Assembly (NCBI GenBank): GCA_035048815.1
Contig: JAUCBN010000017.1
Span: 14,752,936 to 14,816,935 of the forward strand
Length of the DNA stretch: 64,000 nucleotides
Direction: 5' to 3'
Origin: Abelmoschus esculentus
Taxonomy: Eukaryota; Streptophyta; Magnoliopsida; Malvales; Malvaceae
This document shows, piece after piece, positions 13,210-23,733 of this stretch. Every line of letters starts with the position of its first letter. Within the stretch, counting starts at the first letter, position 1. Under the pieces are notes generated by a model that searched no databases, was not told where the DNA came from, and saw only the letters and a program-made list of their open reading frames with translations. Both the position numbers and the translations under genes were made by a program.

Positions 13210-14837
13210 TGGTCTGATCGAGGAATCAATGATTATGAAAATCTTTATAAGAGATTAAATGGTCTCTAACAGAGACATTGACATGACTCAGGTATCTGAC
13301 AATAAAGAGATCTCAATAGATTATGTCATGTTTGGTAATAAATGGAACTGAAATTAAATCGATATCGTTAATATATTTGCATACAATATAGCACTAGAGA
13401 TTTTATTTGATGATGTGGATTATGAATCACTGTCAATTGGACAAAGAAATGATTGACCAACATGAAAGAGGCAATTGAGCGAAACTAAAAATCTCTTTTC
13501 AAAAAGAGAAGTATTTGGGCCTATAGCCCGTATATTGAAATATGTAAAGCTCGTAGATATAAACGAACCTTTGTGAGAAAGAGAAATCAAAAGGGGAAAT
13601 CATACGATATAAGCTCATTTGGTTGCACAAGGATTCTCACAAAGACATAAAATTGAATGAGGAAAATATATTCCTCGGTGGTGGATGCAATTACTTTTAG
13701 ATATTCTGGCAATAAATGAAATAGTTTCGTCTAATGGATGTTGTTACATCTTATTTGTATGAGCCTCTTGATAAAAACATTTACATGAAGCTTCTAAAAG
13801 GATTTAGACTGTCAGAAGCAGTTAATTCAAGTTCTCGAGAATATTATTCAACCATATTAAATATATCTTTTATGGATTGAAAGATTTAGGCGTATTTGAT
13901 ATAATCGCCTCATTGAATACTTATTAGCATAATGCTATATTAATTATTTAATTTCCCCGAGCATTTTGATTAAGTGAATTAGTTCTGAATTTTTATTGTT
14001 GTCGATGATTTGAATATAGTTGAGACTCGTAAAGAGATCTCCTCAAATCCTTATGCATCAATCGACATACAGAAAAATGTTGAAAGAGACTTTATATGAA
14101 TAATGCATAATCATTGATCACCCTTATGGTTGTTAGGTCTCTTAGTATAAACAAAGATTTTTTCTGCCTCAAGAAAAGGGTAATGATATTCTTGGTCTAA
14201 AAGCACAATATATACATTATTTGATCTGGAAGCATCGTATCTTAGCTGGTCCAGAAATATTATTTAAGTACTACGAGATCATTACCTTTAAATAATTTTT
14301 ATGCATGAGGCAAAGCCGAAATATGTGTTTGGCTAAACATATCCTGAAGATATGTGAATGTTTTTCACAAAATAAGATGCAAGCTATCTTGTAAAGAGAT
14401 AATACAAAATTTATATCTCAAGGTGGGTATATCAAATATGATAAAATAAAACATATTTCTTCAAGTTTCGTCCCTCATGATTTTTAGACGAATATTATTC
14501 AATGAATCATTTCAAGCAATGATTTGGAAGATTAATCCACTAGTGCATGATCTACTTCAACATTTGAAGTTTGTATTCAATATTGAATTATGAAGATTCA
14601 AAGGTCTTATGTGATATTTTCATGAGGGGGAGTAAATACGCGTTGCACTCTTTTTCCCTTAATCAAGGTTTTGTCCCAATGGGTTTTCCTGGTAAGGTTT
14701 TTAATGAGGCAACATGTTATGCGTATCAAAGATGTGTCTACTCTTTTTCCTTCACTAAGATTTTTTTTCCCCATAGGGTTTTTATCTTAGTAAGGTTTTA
14801 ACGAGGCACATTATCTTCATGGATATCCAAGGGGGAG

Positions 14838-15075
14838 TGTTATGAATATATTTATTCATGGTGGATATCCATATATTAAGTTAAAATTTAATGGGCTTTA
14901 TTATTAGGGTTTAATACTCATTGGAATTAGGGTTTCCATCTTATGCCTATAAATATAGACTTTTGGCCAAAGCTTTGTACACAACCCTACTTTGAGAATA
15001 TAATATAAATCTCTCTCTTTTGTCTCTCATCTTTATTCTCCTATTTTATTCTTGTTCTTTATTTTATTTACAACA
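14838..15075 (+). repeat. 3' LTR of the copia element
   Basis: A 238-bp repeat starting TGTTATGAATA directly after a polypurine tract and ending TTTACAACA. It includes a plausible promoter-like phrase (cctataaatatagac at about 14946) not evident in the 5' LTR. Confidence 0.7.
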
Positions 15076-15154
15076 AAAATCGATACCGAGAGGTACTTAC
15101 TTTAGAAAGTATTTTAATAATTTTTAAAGTATTTTCTGCAAATCACTATTTAAA

Positions 15155-16648
15155 GTCGGTATCAAAAAGTTATTATTTAAATATAATATTTTTAAAAATA
15201 AAATAATTAATATTATATTTTTACAAATATTTTTTAAAAAAATCATATTTGTGAAATTTCACTAAGAACCGACCCGAAATAATAAAATTTATAATTCAAC
15301 CCCAATAAAATAATAAAAAACTCGATTAAACTTGACCCAACCTAAAAAATAATAAAAATATTAAATATTAAAATATATAAATATATCGGATCATGTCGAA
15401 TTTTTTTATCCTAAATTTAACTCAACTCGACTTTGATTTGTTTAATAAAAATCTACCCCTATAGAATCTGGTCAAAACGAAACTCGACAGATCGAATCAA
15501 ATTGTTATCTTTATCTATAAAAACGAATTTAAAAAGATTATATTTTTATACAATCGAAAAGAAAAGTTAATATTCAAGTAACGTGGGATATTGCTTCTTT
15601 GCAACACATTGGTTAAATATTGCATCTTTTTGGCACACTGAACTAATTTATTCTATGTTTTTTTATTATTTAAATAACAGAAATTTTAATTTTTTATAAC
15701 GATCTAATTTTTAAAGTCTAAATCATTAAATTTATAAATATTTTTATGTGGTTGTCGATTTAAATATCATCAATCATTTCTCTTTTCCTCAACTCTCTAT
15801 AATTGATAATATTAACCTTACACTCTAAAAAATCGACGAACAAAAGACCAAACGAATCTAAAATATCGAACGTTAAATCTTTGATTGAATGAGGAATGAC
15901 AGATAAAAGAATGATAAACTGAAGAAATTATATCATGGATAGATCCCACCACGTTATTTATGGGATCAACCACTAAAAATCATCTATCTTATTATTTTTT
16001 TTCATGTCGTATTTTTCTAAGTGAATCTTCTATTGTTAATTCATTTTAAAAACAGTTTTTTCAAGTGAAGATTCACTTGAAAAAATATATGATATGAAAA
16101 AATTGATGAGATGAGTGATTTTTAGTGGTCCCATCGACACGTAGTGTAATTTACCCATAATATAATTTCTCGATAAACTGAGTTTTATGATACGGGTAAC
16201 GAGAGGATACGTGATTGTTACAACGGTAATATAGTGTTCGATGACGGTAAATGAGAGATTTAAAAATTTAAAATTATTAAAAAATATTAAACTTTTAGGA
16301 TTCTTTCAAAAATTTAATGATTTCTTGATTAAAAAAATAATAAAATAGATCACAGGTCATATTCAAATTGAATGATAATTTTTTTAACATTATTGACAAA
16401 AAAAAATTAAATAAATAATAAAACCCTACGTAGTATATATAATAAATATTTATATATTAAATAAATATTTGTTAAGCTCGCGAAAGTAGGAATATGCAAA
16501 TTAAGCTATAACCGCTGTCTGCTGATCGATATGACCATTTATTTTATAAATTAATTAACTTAATCATTAAAAGTTAAACAATTATGGTTAATCAATCCGT
16601 TTAAAAATAATTAATAATTAACCGATAAATTAATTTATATGTACTTTT
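15155..16648. repeat. Paralogous segment, copy 2 (empty MULE site)
   Basis: Direct-orientation copy of 5980-8936 without the MULE. At 16430-16450 the sequence runs gtagtatataTAATAAATAtttatat with a single copy of the 9-bp target, the expected ancestral site. This copy keeps both flanks of the small MITE at 15923-16171, whereas copy 1 has lost one. Confidence 0.7.
15923..16171. mobile_element. Palindromic MITE, copy 2, with 10-bp direct repeats
   Basis: A 249-bp element with inverted ends AGAAATTATATCATGG / CCCATAATATAATTTCT. Both sides carry gataaactga (15913-15922 and 16172-16181), consistent with a 9-10 bp target duplication of the Mutator type. It contains no coding sequence. Confidence 0.7.
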
Positions 16649-17099
16649 TTAAGCATACTTTCTAAAAAATTTAATATAATATTTATTAAAAAGATAGATT
16701 TATTATTATAAATAATATATTATAAGTTAATCTGTAACCGAACTGTTTTTTAATGGTTATAATTATTATAATAATTGATTATTTAAAAATTTAACAGTTA
16801 GATTACAGTTAATAATCACTATAATAATTAATTAATCATTTAAGCTAAACGATCCGGTTAAACTATCATGAACATCCTACTCATAAATTATTTTATCATC
16901 TAAGGAACACTACAAGAGAATTTATCATTAAAGTGTGATCATCGATATCCTTTTCCCCTTTTGTTTTTTTAGTTTTTATTTGTCATTATAGTATTTTTTT
17001 TTTATCTTGCAATACGTTTTTGTCTATTTCTACGATAGATTTGTATTTATAGATAATTTTCTCATGACACTCATCTATAATTTGTGATTTTAGATAATT

Positions 17100-18120
17100 T
17101 TTCAGTAGTTTGATTTTTATGTTCGTTTATTGATAGGTTAGATTTGTTTTGCAAAATAGCCTACAAAATTATTGGTTTCGCTCAAATGATACAAGTCTTG
17201 GATAAGAATCTATAACACACTAGAACGTCCTTGTTGACGACCCTTTACTCCGACAACATCTAAGGTTTCTCGAACAATGTGATATCTCACACCGTATAGA
17301 TCCTTAACCCTTCCCCCTCTTACTAAGACTACAAACAATTATGGCTAATACCAAGTATATAAACAGTGATTTCAAACCCAGAGATTAATCATTCTGACAA
17401 CTTTACGTAAAACATAATTTGTTTTTCTGAGGTTATAGTAGAACAGTTGACAAATAAGTTACCTTTATTGTCACTCTACAGAAGATTTTCGCCATCACTT
17501 TTATTTCAACCAACATATAAGTAAATAAAGACAAAATTCTAAAATCCTATTTCAATCAAGGTGTTTTAATGGTCATATGTTAGATTTATGAATGGGACAA
17601 TCCTCTTAGATTCCTTACTTGAACCTTTACATTGTTAAAAAATACTTTTGAAACCCTAAACTTCAGAAAGAGAAAAACACATTCTCAGACATAATGAAAA
17701 AGGAACAAAATTAGGAACTGTAATATTTGGAGAAGGTTGGTAAGAAGGTTAGGGCAATGGGTAGAGATTGTGGTAGATCACGTTTCTAGCCGGGCCGCGA
17801 TGCTCCGGCATCGCCATCTAACAGTCGTAGTTTTAATATGCCCTCTGTCTCTTTCAGGGACATTAATTTAGGAATAAAAGCTTTAAAAAATGTTAAAATA
17901 TTTTTCTTTAAAACGAAAATGTTGATGATATATTAGATTAATAAAATATTAAATAATTAGAGCTAATACATTATTTTTTAAAAAAATATATATCATAAAA
18001 ATTAAAAAAAATAATTAGGGGATTGCTCTGAGTGATAATAATTTATACATTGCAGGCATATGAGGTAAGAGATTTCTACTCCGCTTTATATATCGAGTTC
18101 AACACCACTAAAAAAATCTT
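17100..18120. other. Interior of the CACTA-like element, no gene seen
   Basis: Mixed-composition sequence with no long open frame. A short GC-richer patch at 17745-17830 (ctagccgggccgcgatgctc) is the only compositional feature; I cannot assign it. Confidence 0.35.
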
Positions 18121-18123
18121 ATG

Positions 18124-18306
18124 AGAAATTATATTATGGGTAAGTTCCACTACGTGTCCATGAGAACAACCACTAAAAATCATCTATCTTATCATTTTTT
18201 CATGTCATATATTTTTCTCAAATAAATCTTCACTCATATTTACAGTTTTTTCAAGTGAAGATTTATTTAAAAAAATAAAATAAATAGCTTTTAGTGGTTG
18301 ATAAAA
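18124..18306. mobile_element. Degenerate third copy of the palindromic MITE
   Basis: Starts AGAAATTATATTATGGGTAA like the copies at 6763 and 15923, and shares their central inverted pair (ttttttcaagtgaagattt). It is shorter and lacks a clear right terminus. Confidence 0.5.
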
Positions 18307-18507
18307 AAATCATCTACAAACAAAAGTCTATTACAAAGATAGACAAAAACGTGATATAAGATAAAAACAAACTACAAGATAAAAAATGTGTCATAAAGAT
18401 AGATAAAAATTTTAAAAATTATAAAAAAAATTATAAAACCTAATATGAGAAATAAAAGGACAAGGAATACCTACAATCGACGACCATAAAAAAATTGATG
18501 TTATTAA

Positions 18508-19362
18508 TAGGGGTGTTTAACGAGTTGAGTAGTTCATGAGTTGTTTAAACTCGATTCAGTTAAAATGCGATAAATATTCGGTTCGGATTAGTTTGGCTCA
18601 AACTCGATTCGATACTTTAACGAGTTGATCGAGCAAAGTCTAACTCGACTCGATAAGTTCGCAAGCAACTCGCTAATTTTTTAAAATATTTTTTAATAAT
18701 TACTTTAAAATAATTTCATTCAAAAAATAAATTTAAATAATAATTATTAATGTGTGAATTATTACTTTAATTAATATGCTAGTTTTATGTATTTATGAAA
18801 TGTTACTTTTGAATTTAGACTTTAAAAATGTTTTATACACTCTTTTTGATATTTTTCGTTAAATTTGTTAATTTAAGTTAATGTTAAGCCTCATATATGA
18901 GAGAAAATTTTTTTGCCTCTTTTATGTGCCTCCTTTTATGTCCCCTTTGTAAATTTATTAAAAAATTGAATTTTGAACCATAACCTTTATTTTTAATATC
19001 CTATACCCAAAAAATACACCATACTCCTAATTCCCTATACCCTAACCAAAACCCCTAAATAAAAACCCTAAACCCCTAATTTAAAGTGGAGGCATAAATA
19101 GAGTCATGGGGAAGGGTAGACGATTTGCACCCCTCATATAGTATTATTAAATTTTATTTTTTAGTTAAAAATAAGGTAAGTTTTTTAATGAGCTTAACGA
19201 GCAACAAGTCGAGTTGAGCAACAAAATATTTTAACGAGTACGAGTCGAGCACAACTTTAATGAGTTTAACTAACAACGAGTTGAGTCGAACAATAAATTT
19301 TTTGATGAGTACAAATCGAACAATACCCAACTCGCGATCGACTCGCTCGATAAACACCCCTA
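18508..19362. mobile_element. hAT-type non-autonomous element, 855 bp
   Basis: Ends are TAGGGGTGTTTAACGAG and CTCGATAAACACCCCTA, an inverted pair typical of plant hAT elements. Flanks are gttattaa (18500-18507) and gttattac (19363-19370), an 8-bp target duplication with one change. The subterminal regions are rich in ACTCG/CGAGT words. A telomere-word repeat (18890-19140) is lodged inside. The 67-codon minus frame at 19154-19357 is just the terminal repeat. Confidence 0.8.
18890..19140. repeat. Dispersed repeat with CCCTAAA words, copy 1
   Basis: A ~250-bp block in which ttttgaaccataacc, atacaccata, aattccctatacccta and aaaccctaaacccctaattt appear in fixed order, ending tttaaagtggaggcataaata. 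The same order recurs at 55840-56113 and 63010-63365. It sits inside the hAT element. Confidence 0.65.
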
Positions 19363-19370
19363 GTTATTAC

Positions 19371-20191
19371 CAACCAGAGAAAATATATATATGTTTCAAA
19401 TTATTTTTTTGTTAAATAATTTATATTAAAATTTAAATAAATATTTTTAACTACTAATCTAATTAATAAAACTAAAAAATATTCTTTTTCAACCTAAGCT
19501 GTGAATGTGACGTTACGGCACAGAATTTAATAACTAATAATCAAAGTGGTGGTGGTAGATACGAAGTCCGTTAATACGTTTATTGTAATGAAAGCACTAA
19601 CGGTTCACCCCCAACGCCCAGTCTTCGCCACCTAATTAAGCCACACGCTTATCTCTCATGTAAAACAACAACTACAAAATCTACGACCAACATATGTTTT
19701 CACCATAGAACTGTCTGGTAGACCGACCAGTCAAATCTTATTACAACAACAGCAATATAACAACTTACAAACCCTAGAAACTGCCTGTAAATTTTGCTTC
19801 TGCTTGTCTTAACCATCAATCAATGAGCTAAGCTAACAACCCTTCAACTTGTAGTTTCGAGCTTCCATCAAACAAGGTGGGTCAGTTCATCGGGCAACTA
19901 AAACAAATCTCTCCTCAAAGTCATATCTACTTTTTGACTTTGTCTCTGCATCTGTCTTCTTCTTCTTCTTCTTCTTCTTCTTCTTGTCGGGATAACTTTT
20001 TTCTGGGTTTGTTTTATGTTGGGGATTAAAGGGTTTTTTGATTTTAAGCTGAAGATCTTGGTAGGATGATTGATGATTCTGAAACTTTTGATTCTCTTTG
20101 TTCTTTTTTTTATATATATAATCAGGCTCGAATCTGAAAGTTCGAGTGGATTAATAATTTTTGAAGGAGAGAAAGTTTAGAGGTTCGAATA
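19371..20191 (+). promoter_or_regulatory. Upstream and leader region of TT8
   Basis: Non-coding sequence before the TT8 start codon. From about 19500 it is less AT-rich than the repeats. It has a (TTC)n tract at about 19958-19985, typical of plant leaders, and a short TA run at about 20112-20122. The position of the transcription start and any leader intron is not decidable by eye. Confidence 0.4.
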
Positions 20192-23100
20192 ATGGCGGCG
20201 CCGGTTAGTAGCAGGCTTCAGAAAATGCTGCAGGCAGTGGTGCAATCAGTTCAATGGACGTACAGTCTTTTCTGGCAAATTTGTCCACAACAAGGGTAAA
20301 CTTAATCTTTCCATTAAAACTGTGAAATAAATCTATAATTTCCATGAAATTTTATGTTACCCTAATCAATTTAACCATGTTTTTCAATCAGAATCTTAAT
20401 ATGGTCAGACGGATACTACAATGGAGCAATCAAAACAAGAAAGACAGTGCAACCTATGGAGGTTAGCACGGAGGAGGCATCTTTGCAAAGAAGCCAACAG
20501 CTTAGAGAGCTATACGACTCATTATCTTCCGACGACACCAACCAGCCAGCTCGACGACCATGCGCGGCATTGTCGCCGGAGGACTTAACCGAGTCCGAAT
20601 GGTTCTACTTAATGTGTGTCTCCTTCTCTTTTCCTCCTGGTGTAGGGTAAGTTGTACAAAATTAACTGTTAGGTACTTGACTTTTAATGTGAATTACTCC
20701 TTCCAGTGAATCTCAGTGCTGGAATCTGCAAATCAAAGTAGTAAAATAAAAGAACTCATAATGCTGTCTATTCCCTTCTGTTTGTCTCAACAACTCTTGT
20801 ACAATCAGAATTCAATGTTCCCATTCCAAGACAGTAGGACATTAATCATCTTCAGCACACAATTCAATTCTTTCTTTTTCTATTTTAGGACAGAAAAGAA
20901 TACAATGGACAGTGTAAGAAAACAACTATGAACAGTAAATGAGACAGTTAGGATCTGTTAAAAGCTAGAAGATGAAACCATTTTCCCAGGTTTAACTTTG
21001 TTGCCTTTTACAACAGGTTAGGTGAGTCGGGAGAGAGGCTTGTGACATATGCTTGTCTTGTTCATATTCTGGGGTGGTTTATGAGATTCCCGTGTGTTTT
21101 TCTCAGTTTAAATTGCATGGATTTGTCTTTTGCCAAACTTAAGATTTGAAAAACCATGCACCGTGATAGGTTGGTGATGAAATAGTGGTTGGGCGTCAGA
21201 GAATGTTTCTACAATGGGAATGGGAGTCCAGCAAAAGAAACCAAATGAATCTTACAAAGTTTGAAAACACACCAGAGAGACATTATTAATCATTGTCCTC
21301 AAACTTTCCTAGACAAGATTTACTAGCTTGTGCTTGCAGACCTGAAATCTTTTTCTCAGTCACGATATTTTATGTCCGAATCATGACATACTTGATTACC
21401 ATGTTCTTCCAGGAAGCTATGACGAGTAGGCTCGTCTCTTTACATAGAACAAGACACTGTAGGCAGTGCATATATGTTGTTAATTGTCAGGCAAAATTAT
21501 TGAAGAATGATGCAAATTGCAATATATGTTGCTAGGTTACCGGGAAAGGCGTATGCATTGAGGCAGCATATATGGCTTACGGGTGCAAATGAGGTCGACA
21601 GCAAAATCTTTTCAAGAGCCATTCTTGCTAAGGTCTGACAAGCTTGCCTTAAACCCAGGACCATAACTATTGTCTGTTAGAATTGAACTCAACTGTAGTT
21701 AATGTCTGATTAAGTATTGATGTTCTTAATTTGCATCATTTTATTGCAACTAAATGCACTAACTCTATCCTTGTCTTCTTGTTTGGCAACGTAAAATAAT
21801 GCCGTACCGTTGCTACAGAGTGCTTGTATACAGGTATATATATACTCAAACTATATATACATATATATATATAACACATTGTGATGAAATTAAACCATTT
21901 GTTTCTGTTTCTTTTTTACTGTTGTAGACTGTGCTTTGCATTCCTCTTCTTGATGGAGTCCTGGAACTTGGCTCTACTGAAAAGGTAATTGAAGTTGCAT
22001 GATGAATATACAAAAAAAATGTCATTAATGTATGTATGTATGTATGTATGCATGCATGCAGATGCTGATTTGATCATATTTCAGGTTCAAGAAGATTTAG
22101 GGTTGGTGCAACATGTGAAAACTTTCTTCAATGATGGTCAAACTACAACCCCTCCGCCACCGAAACCAGCTCTCTCCGAACACTCCACCTCAAACCCGGC
22201 GGTCTCATCGGACCAGACTCGCTTCTATTCCCCTTCCGTTCCTCCGGTCTTATGCTCCGAGGCAGATCTTCCTATAAACGCTGCTCAAGAAGAAGACGAA
22301 AATGACAATGAGGACGATGAAGAAGACATTGACGAAGAGGAAGACGAAGAACCCGAATCTTACTCGGCCGAAACCGGTAGAAATCCTCTCCAAGTCCCCA
22401 CGCAGAACATTCAAGCAGTAGCAACAGCGGTGGCGGACGAACCGAGTGAGCTAATGCAGTTGGAAATGTCAGAAGATATCAAGCTAGGTTCACCGGACGA
22501 CGCATCGGATAACCTGGATTCAGATTTCCATATGCTTGCAGTGAGTCAAAGCGGGAACCCCACCGACCATCAGCGGCGAGCTGAGTCGAACCCGAGGTGG
22601 CAAATGCTACAAGAACCACCGTGCAGTAGCCTGCAACCACCATCAACAGGTATGATCATAATAGTAGTTGGACTCAGAGGAGATATGGTTCGAATAATGG
22701 AAAAATATATATATAATTTGGAGACTTTTGTAGGGGCCCAGCCATTGCATGAAATGTCACAAGAAGATACGCAATATTCTCGGACAGTCTCCACCATCCT
22801 CGAAGCCCAACCAAATCGCTGGGCCGAGTCACCGTCAACCGGCTTCCACTCCACCTACTCCACCACCCAATCAGCATTTTCCAGCTGGACAACCCGTTCA
22901 GACTACCATCTCCATTCGGCCGTCGTCGAAGGCACTTCCCAATGGCTCCTCAAGTACATTCTATTCACCGTACCATTCCTCCACACCAAATACCGCGACG
23001 AGAACTCGCCCAAGTTACGCGACTCCGACGCAGCTACCGCCGCCGCCAGGTTCCGCAAGGGTACCCCTCAGGAGGAGCTCAGCGCCAACCACGTTCTCGC

Positions 23101-23733
23101 CGAGAGACGAAGACGCGAGAAACTCAACGAGCGGTTCATCATATTAAGATCGCTGGTCCCTTTTGTTACAAAAATGGATAAAGCTTCCATACTCGGAGAC
23201 ACCATCGAGTACGTGAAACAGTTACGCAAAAAGATCCAAGACCTCGAAACACGTAACAGGCAAATGGAAACCGATAATGAACGCTCGAGATCGGCAGATC
23301 AGAGAAGCGGGGTAACGACACGATCATCGGGTCCGGATAAAAAGAAGATGCGGATTGTGGAAGGCAGCGTCGGTGTAGCAATGCCGAGTACGTTGGACAC
23401 GTCTGTTGAAGTATCGATAATAGAAAGCGATGCATTGCTGGAGTTGCAGTGCGAGTACAGGGAAGGTCTGTTGCTTGATATAATGCAGATGTTGAGGGAA
23501 AAGCTGCGGATTGAGATCACATCGGTTCAGTCTTCTTCGAGCAATGGGTTGTTCGTAGCTGAGTTAAGAGCCAAAGTACGTACTTACTTAATTACAAACA
23601 TAATCTGTGTTTTAATTTCCTTAATACGAAGTTGTCTGAAATTGACTGACAGGTGAAGGATCATATGAAGGGTAAGAAAGTGAGCATAATGGAGGTGAAG
23701 AGAGCAATCCATCAAGTAATACCTCAATCCTAA
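20192..23733 (+). CDS. TT8: TT8-type bHLH transcription factor (bHLH42)
   Basis: Eight exons (20192-20295, 20392-20646, 21536-21632, 21819-21833, 21928-21984, 22085-22649, 22734-23575, 23653-23733) join in phase to 671 residues. The N-terminal MYB-interacting region reads VQWTYSLFWQICPQQG, GYYNGAIKTRKT, SPEDLTESEWFYLMCVSFSF, LPGKAYALRQHIWLTGANEV and LLDGVLELGSTEKV, diagnostic for TT8/subgroup IIIf. An acidic Asp/Glu-rich stretch follows. The bHLH (NHVLAERRRREKLNERF ... MDKASILGDTIEYVKQL) keeps the His-Glu-Arg E-box contacts. The C-terminus is an ACT-like domain (VEVSIIESDALLELQCEYRE onward). TT8 acts in the nucleus with an R2R3-MYB and a TTG1 WD40 protein to switch on late flavonoid genes (DFR, ANS, BAN) for anthocyanin and seed-coat tannin. 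The ATG at 20192 opens the conserved frame. Exon 4 is only 15 nt (SACIQ). Confidence 0.95.
22650..22733 (+). other. 84-nt in-frame intron of TT8
   Basis: This segment has a GTATGA donor and a TTTTGTAG acceptor, is AT-rich against GC-richer exons, and its 28 codons are open in the TT8 frame. Retention would add a 28-residue insert (beginning MIIIVVGLRGD) between the acidic region and the bHLH without a frameshift. I treat it as an intron because of base composition and good splice sites. Confidence 0.65.

Larger units (their letters stand above)
9711..15075 (+). mobile_element. Decayed Ty1-copia LTR retrotransposon
   Basis: The 5' LTR is 9711-9955 (TGTTATGAAT ... CAACA) and the 3' LTR 14838-15075, with the same ends but a poorly matching middle. 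A primer-binding-like stretch (TTATCAGCACGAG) follows the 5' LTR, and a polypurine tract (aagggggag, 14829-14837) precedes the 3' LTR. Copia pol fragments remain on the plus strand: 12665-12925 reads PPQRTKM ... GFKYLELLIGNLF ... HFNESIYPILGG, the usual end of the integrase region, and 13015-13209 reads DDFADPKRVTKS, the linker before reverse transcriptase. Reverse-transcriptase-like scraps continue to about 14400, broken by many stops. No intact polyprotein exists. A phrase like cattccctgaagtgaatg recurs at 10700-11820. Flanking 5-bp duplications do not match. Confidence 0.85.
16908..19380. mobile_element. Probable CACTA-like inverted-repeat element, disrupted
   Basis: The left end reads CACTACAAGAGAA, close to the CACTACAAGAAAA start of plant En/Spm elements. 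About 180 bases from here (16910-17100) recur in inverted order at about 18290-18495 (shared words ATCGAT..CCTTTT, cgtttttgtctat, agatgattttt). The inner part has no transposase frame. The right terminus is interrupted by the hAT element at 18508-19362 and its last bases are unclear, so the right boundary is approximate. Confidence 0.4.

Noticed and set aside
22749..23181. Plus-strand Pro/Ser/Arg-rich frames overlapping the TT8 bHLH exon
   Set aside because: They are alternate frames of a GC-richer exon. The bHLH frame is continuous and conserved through the same interval.
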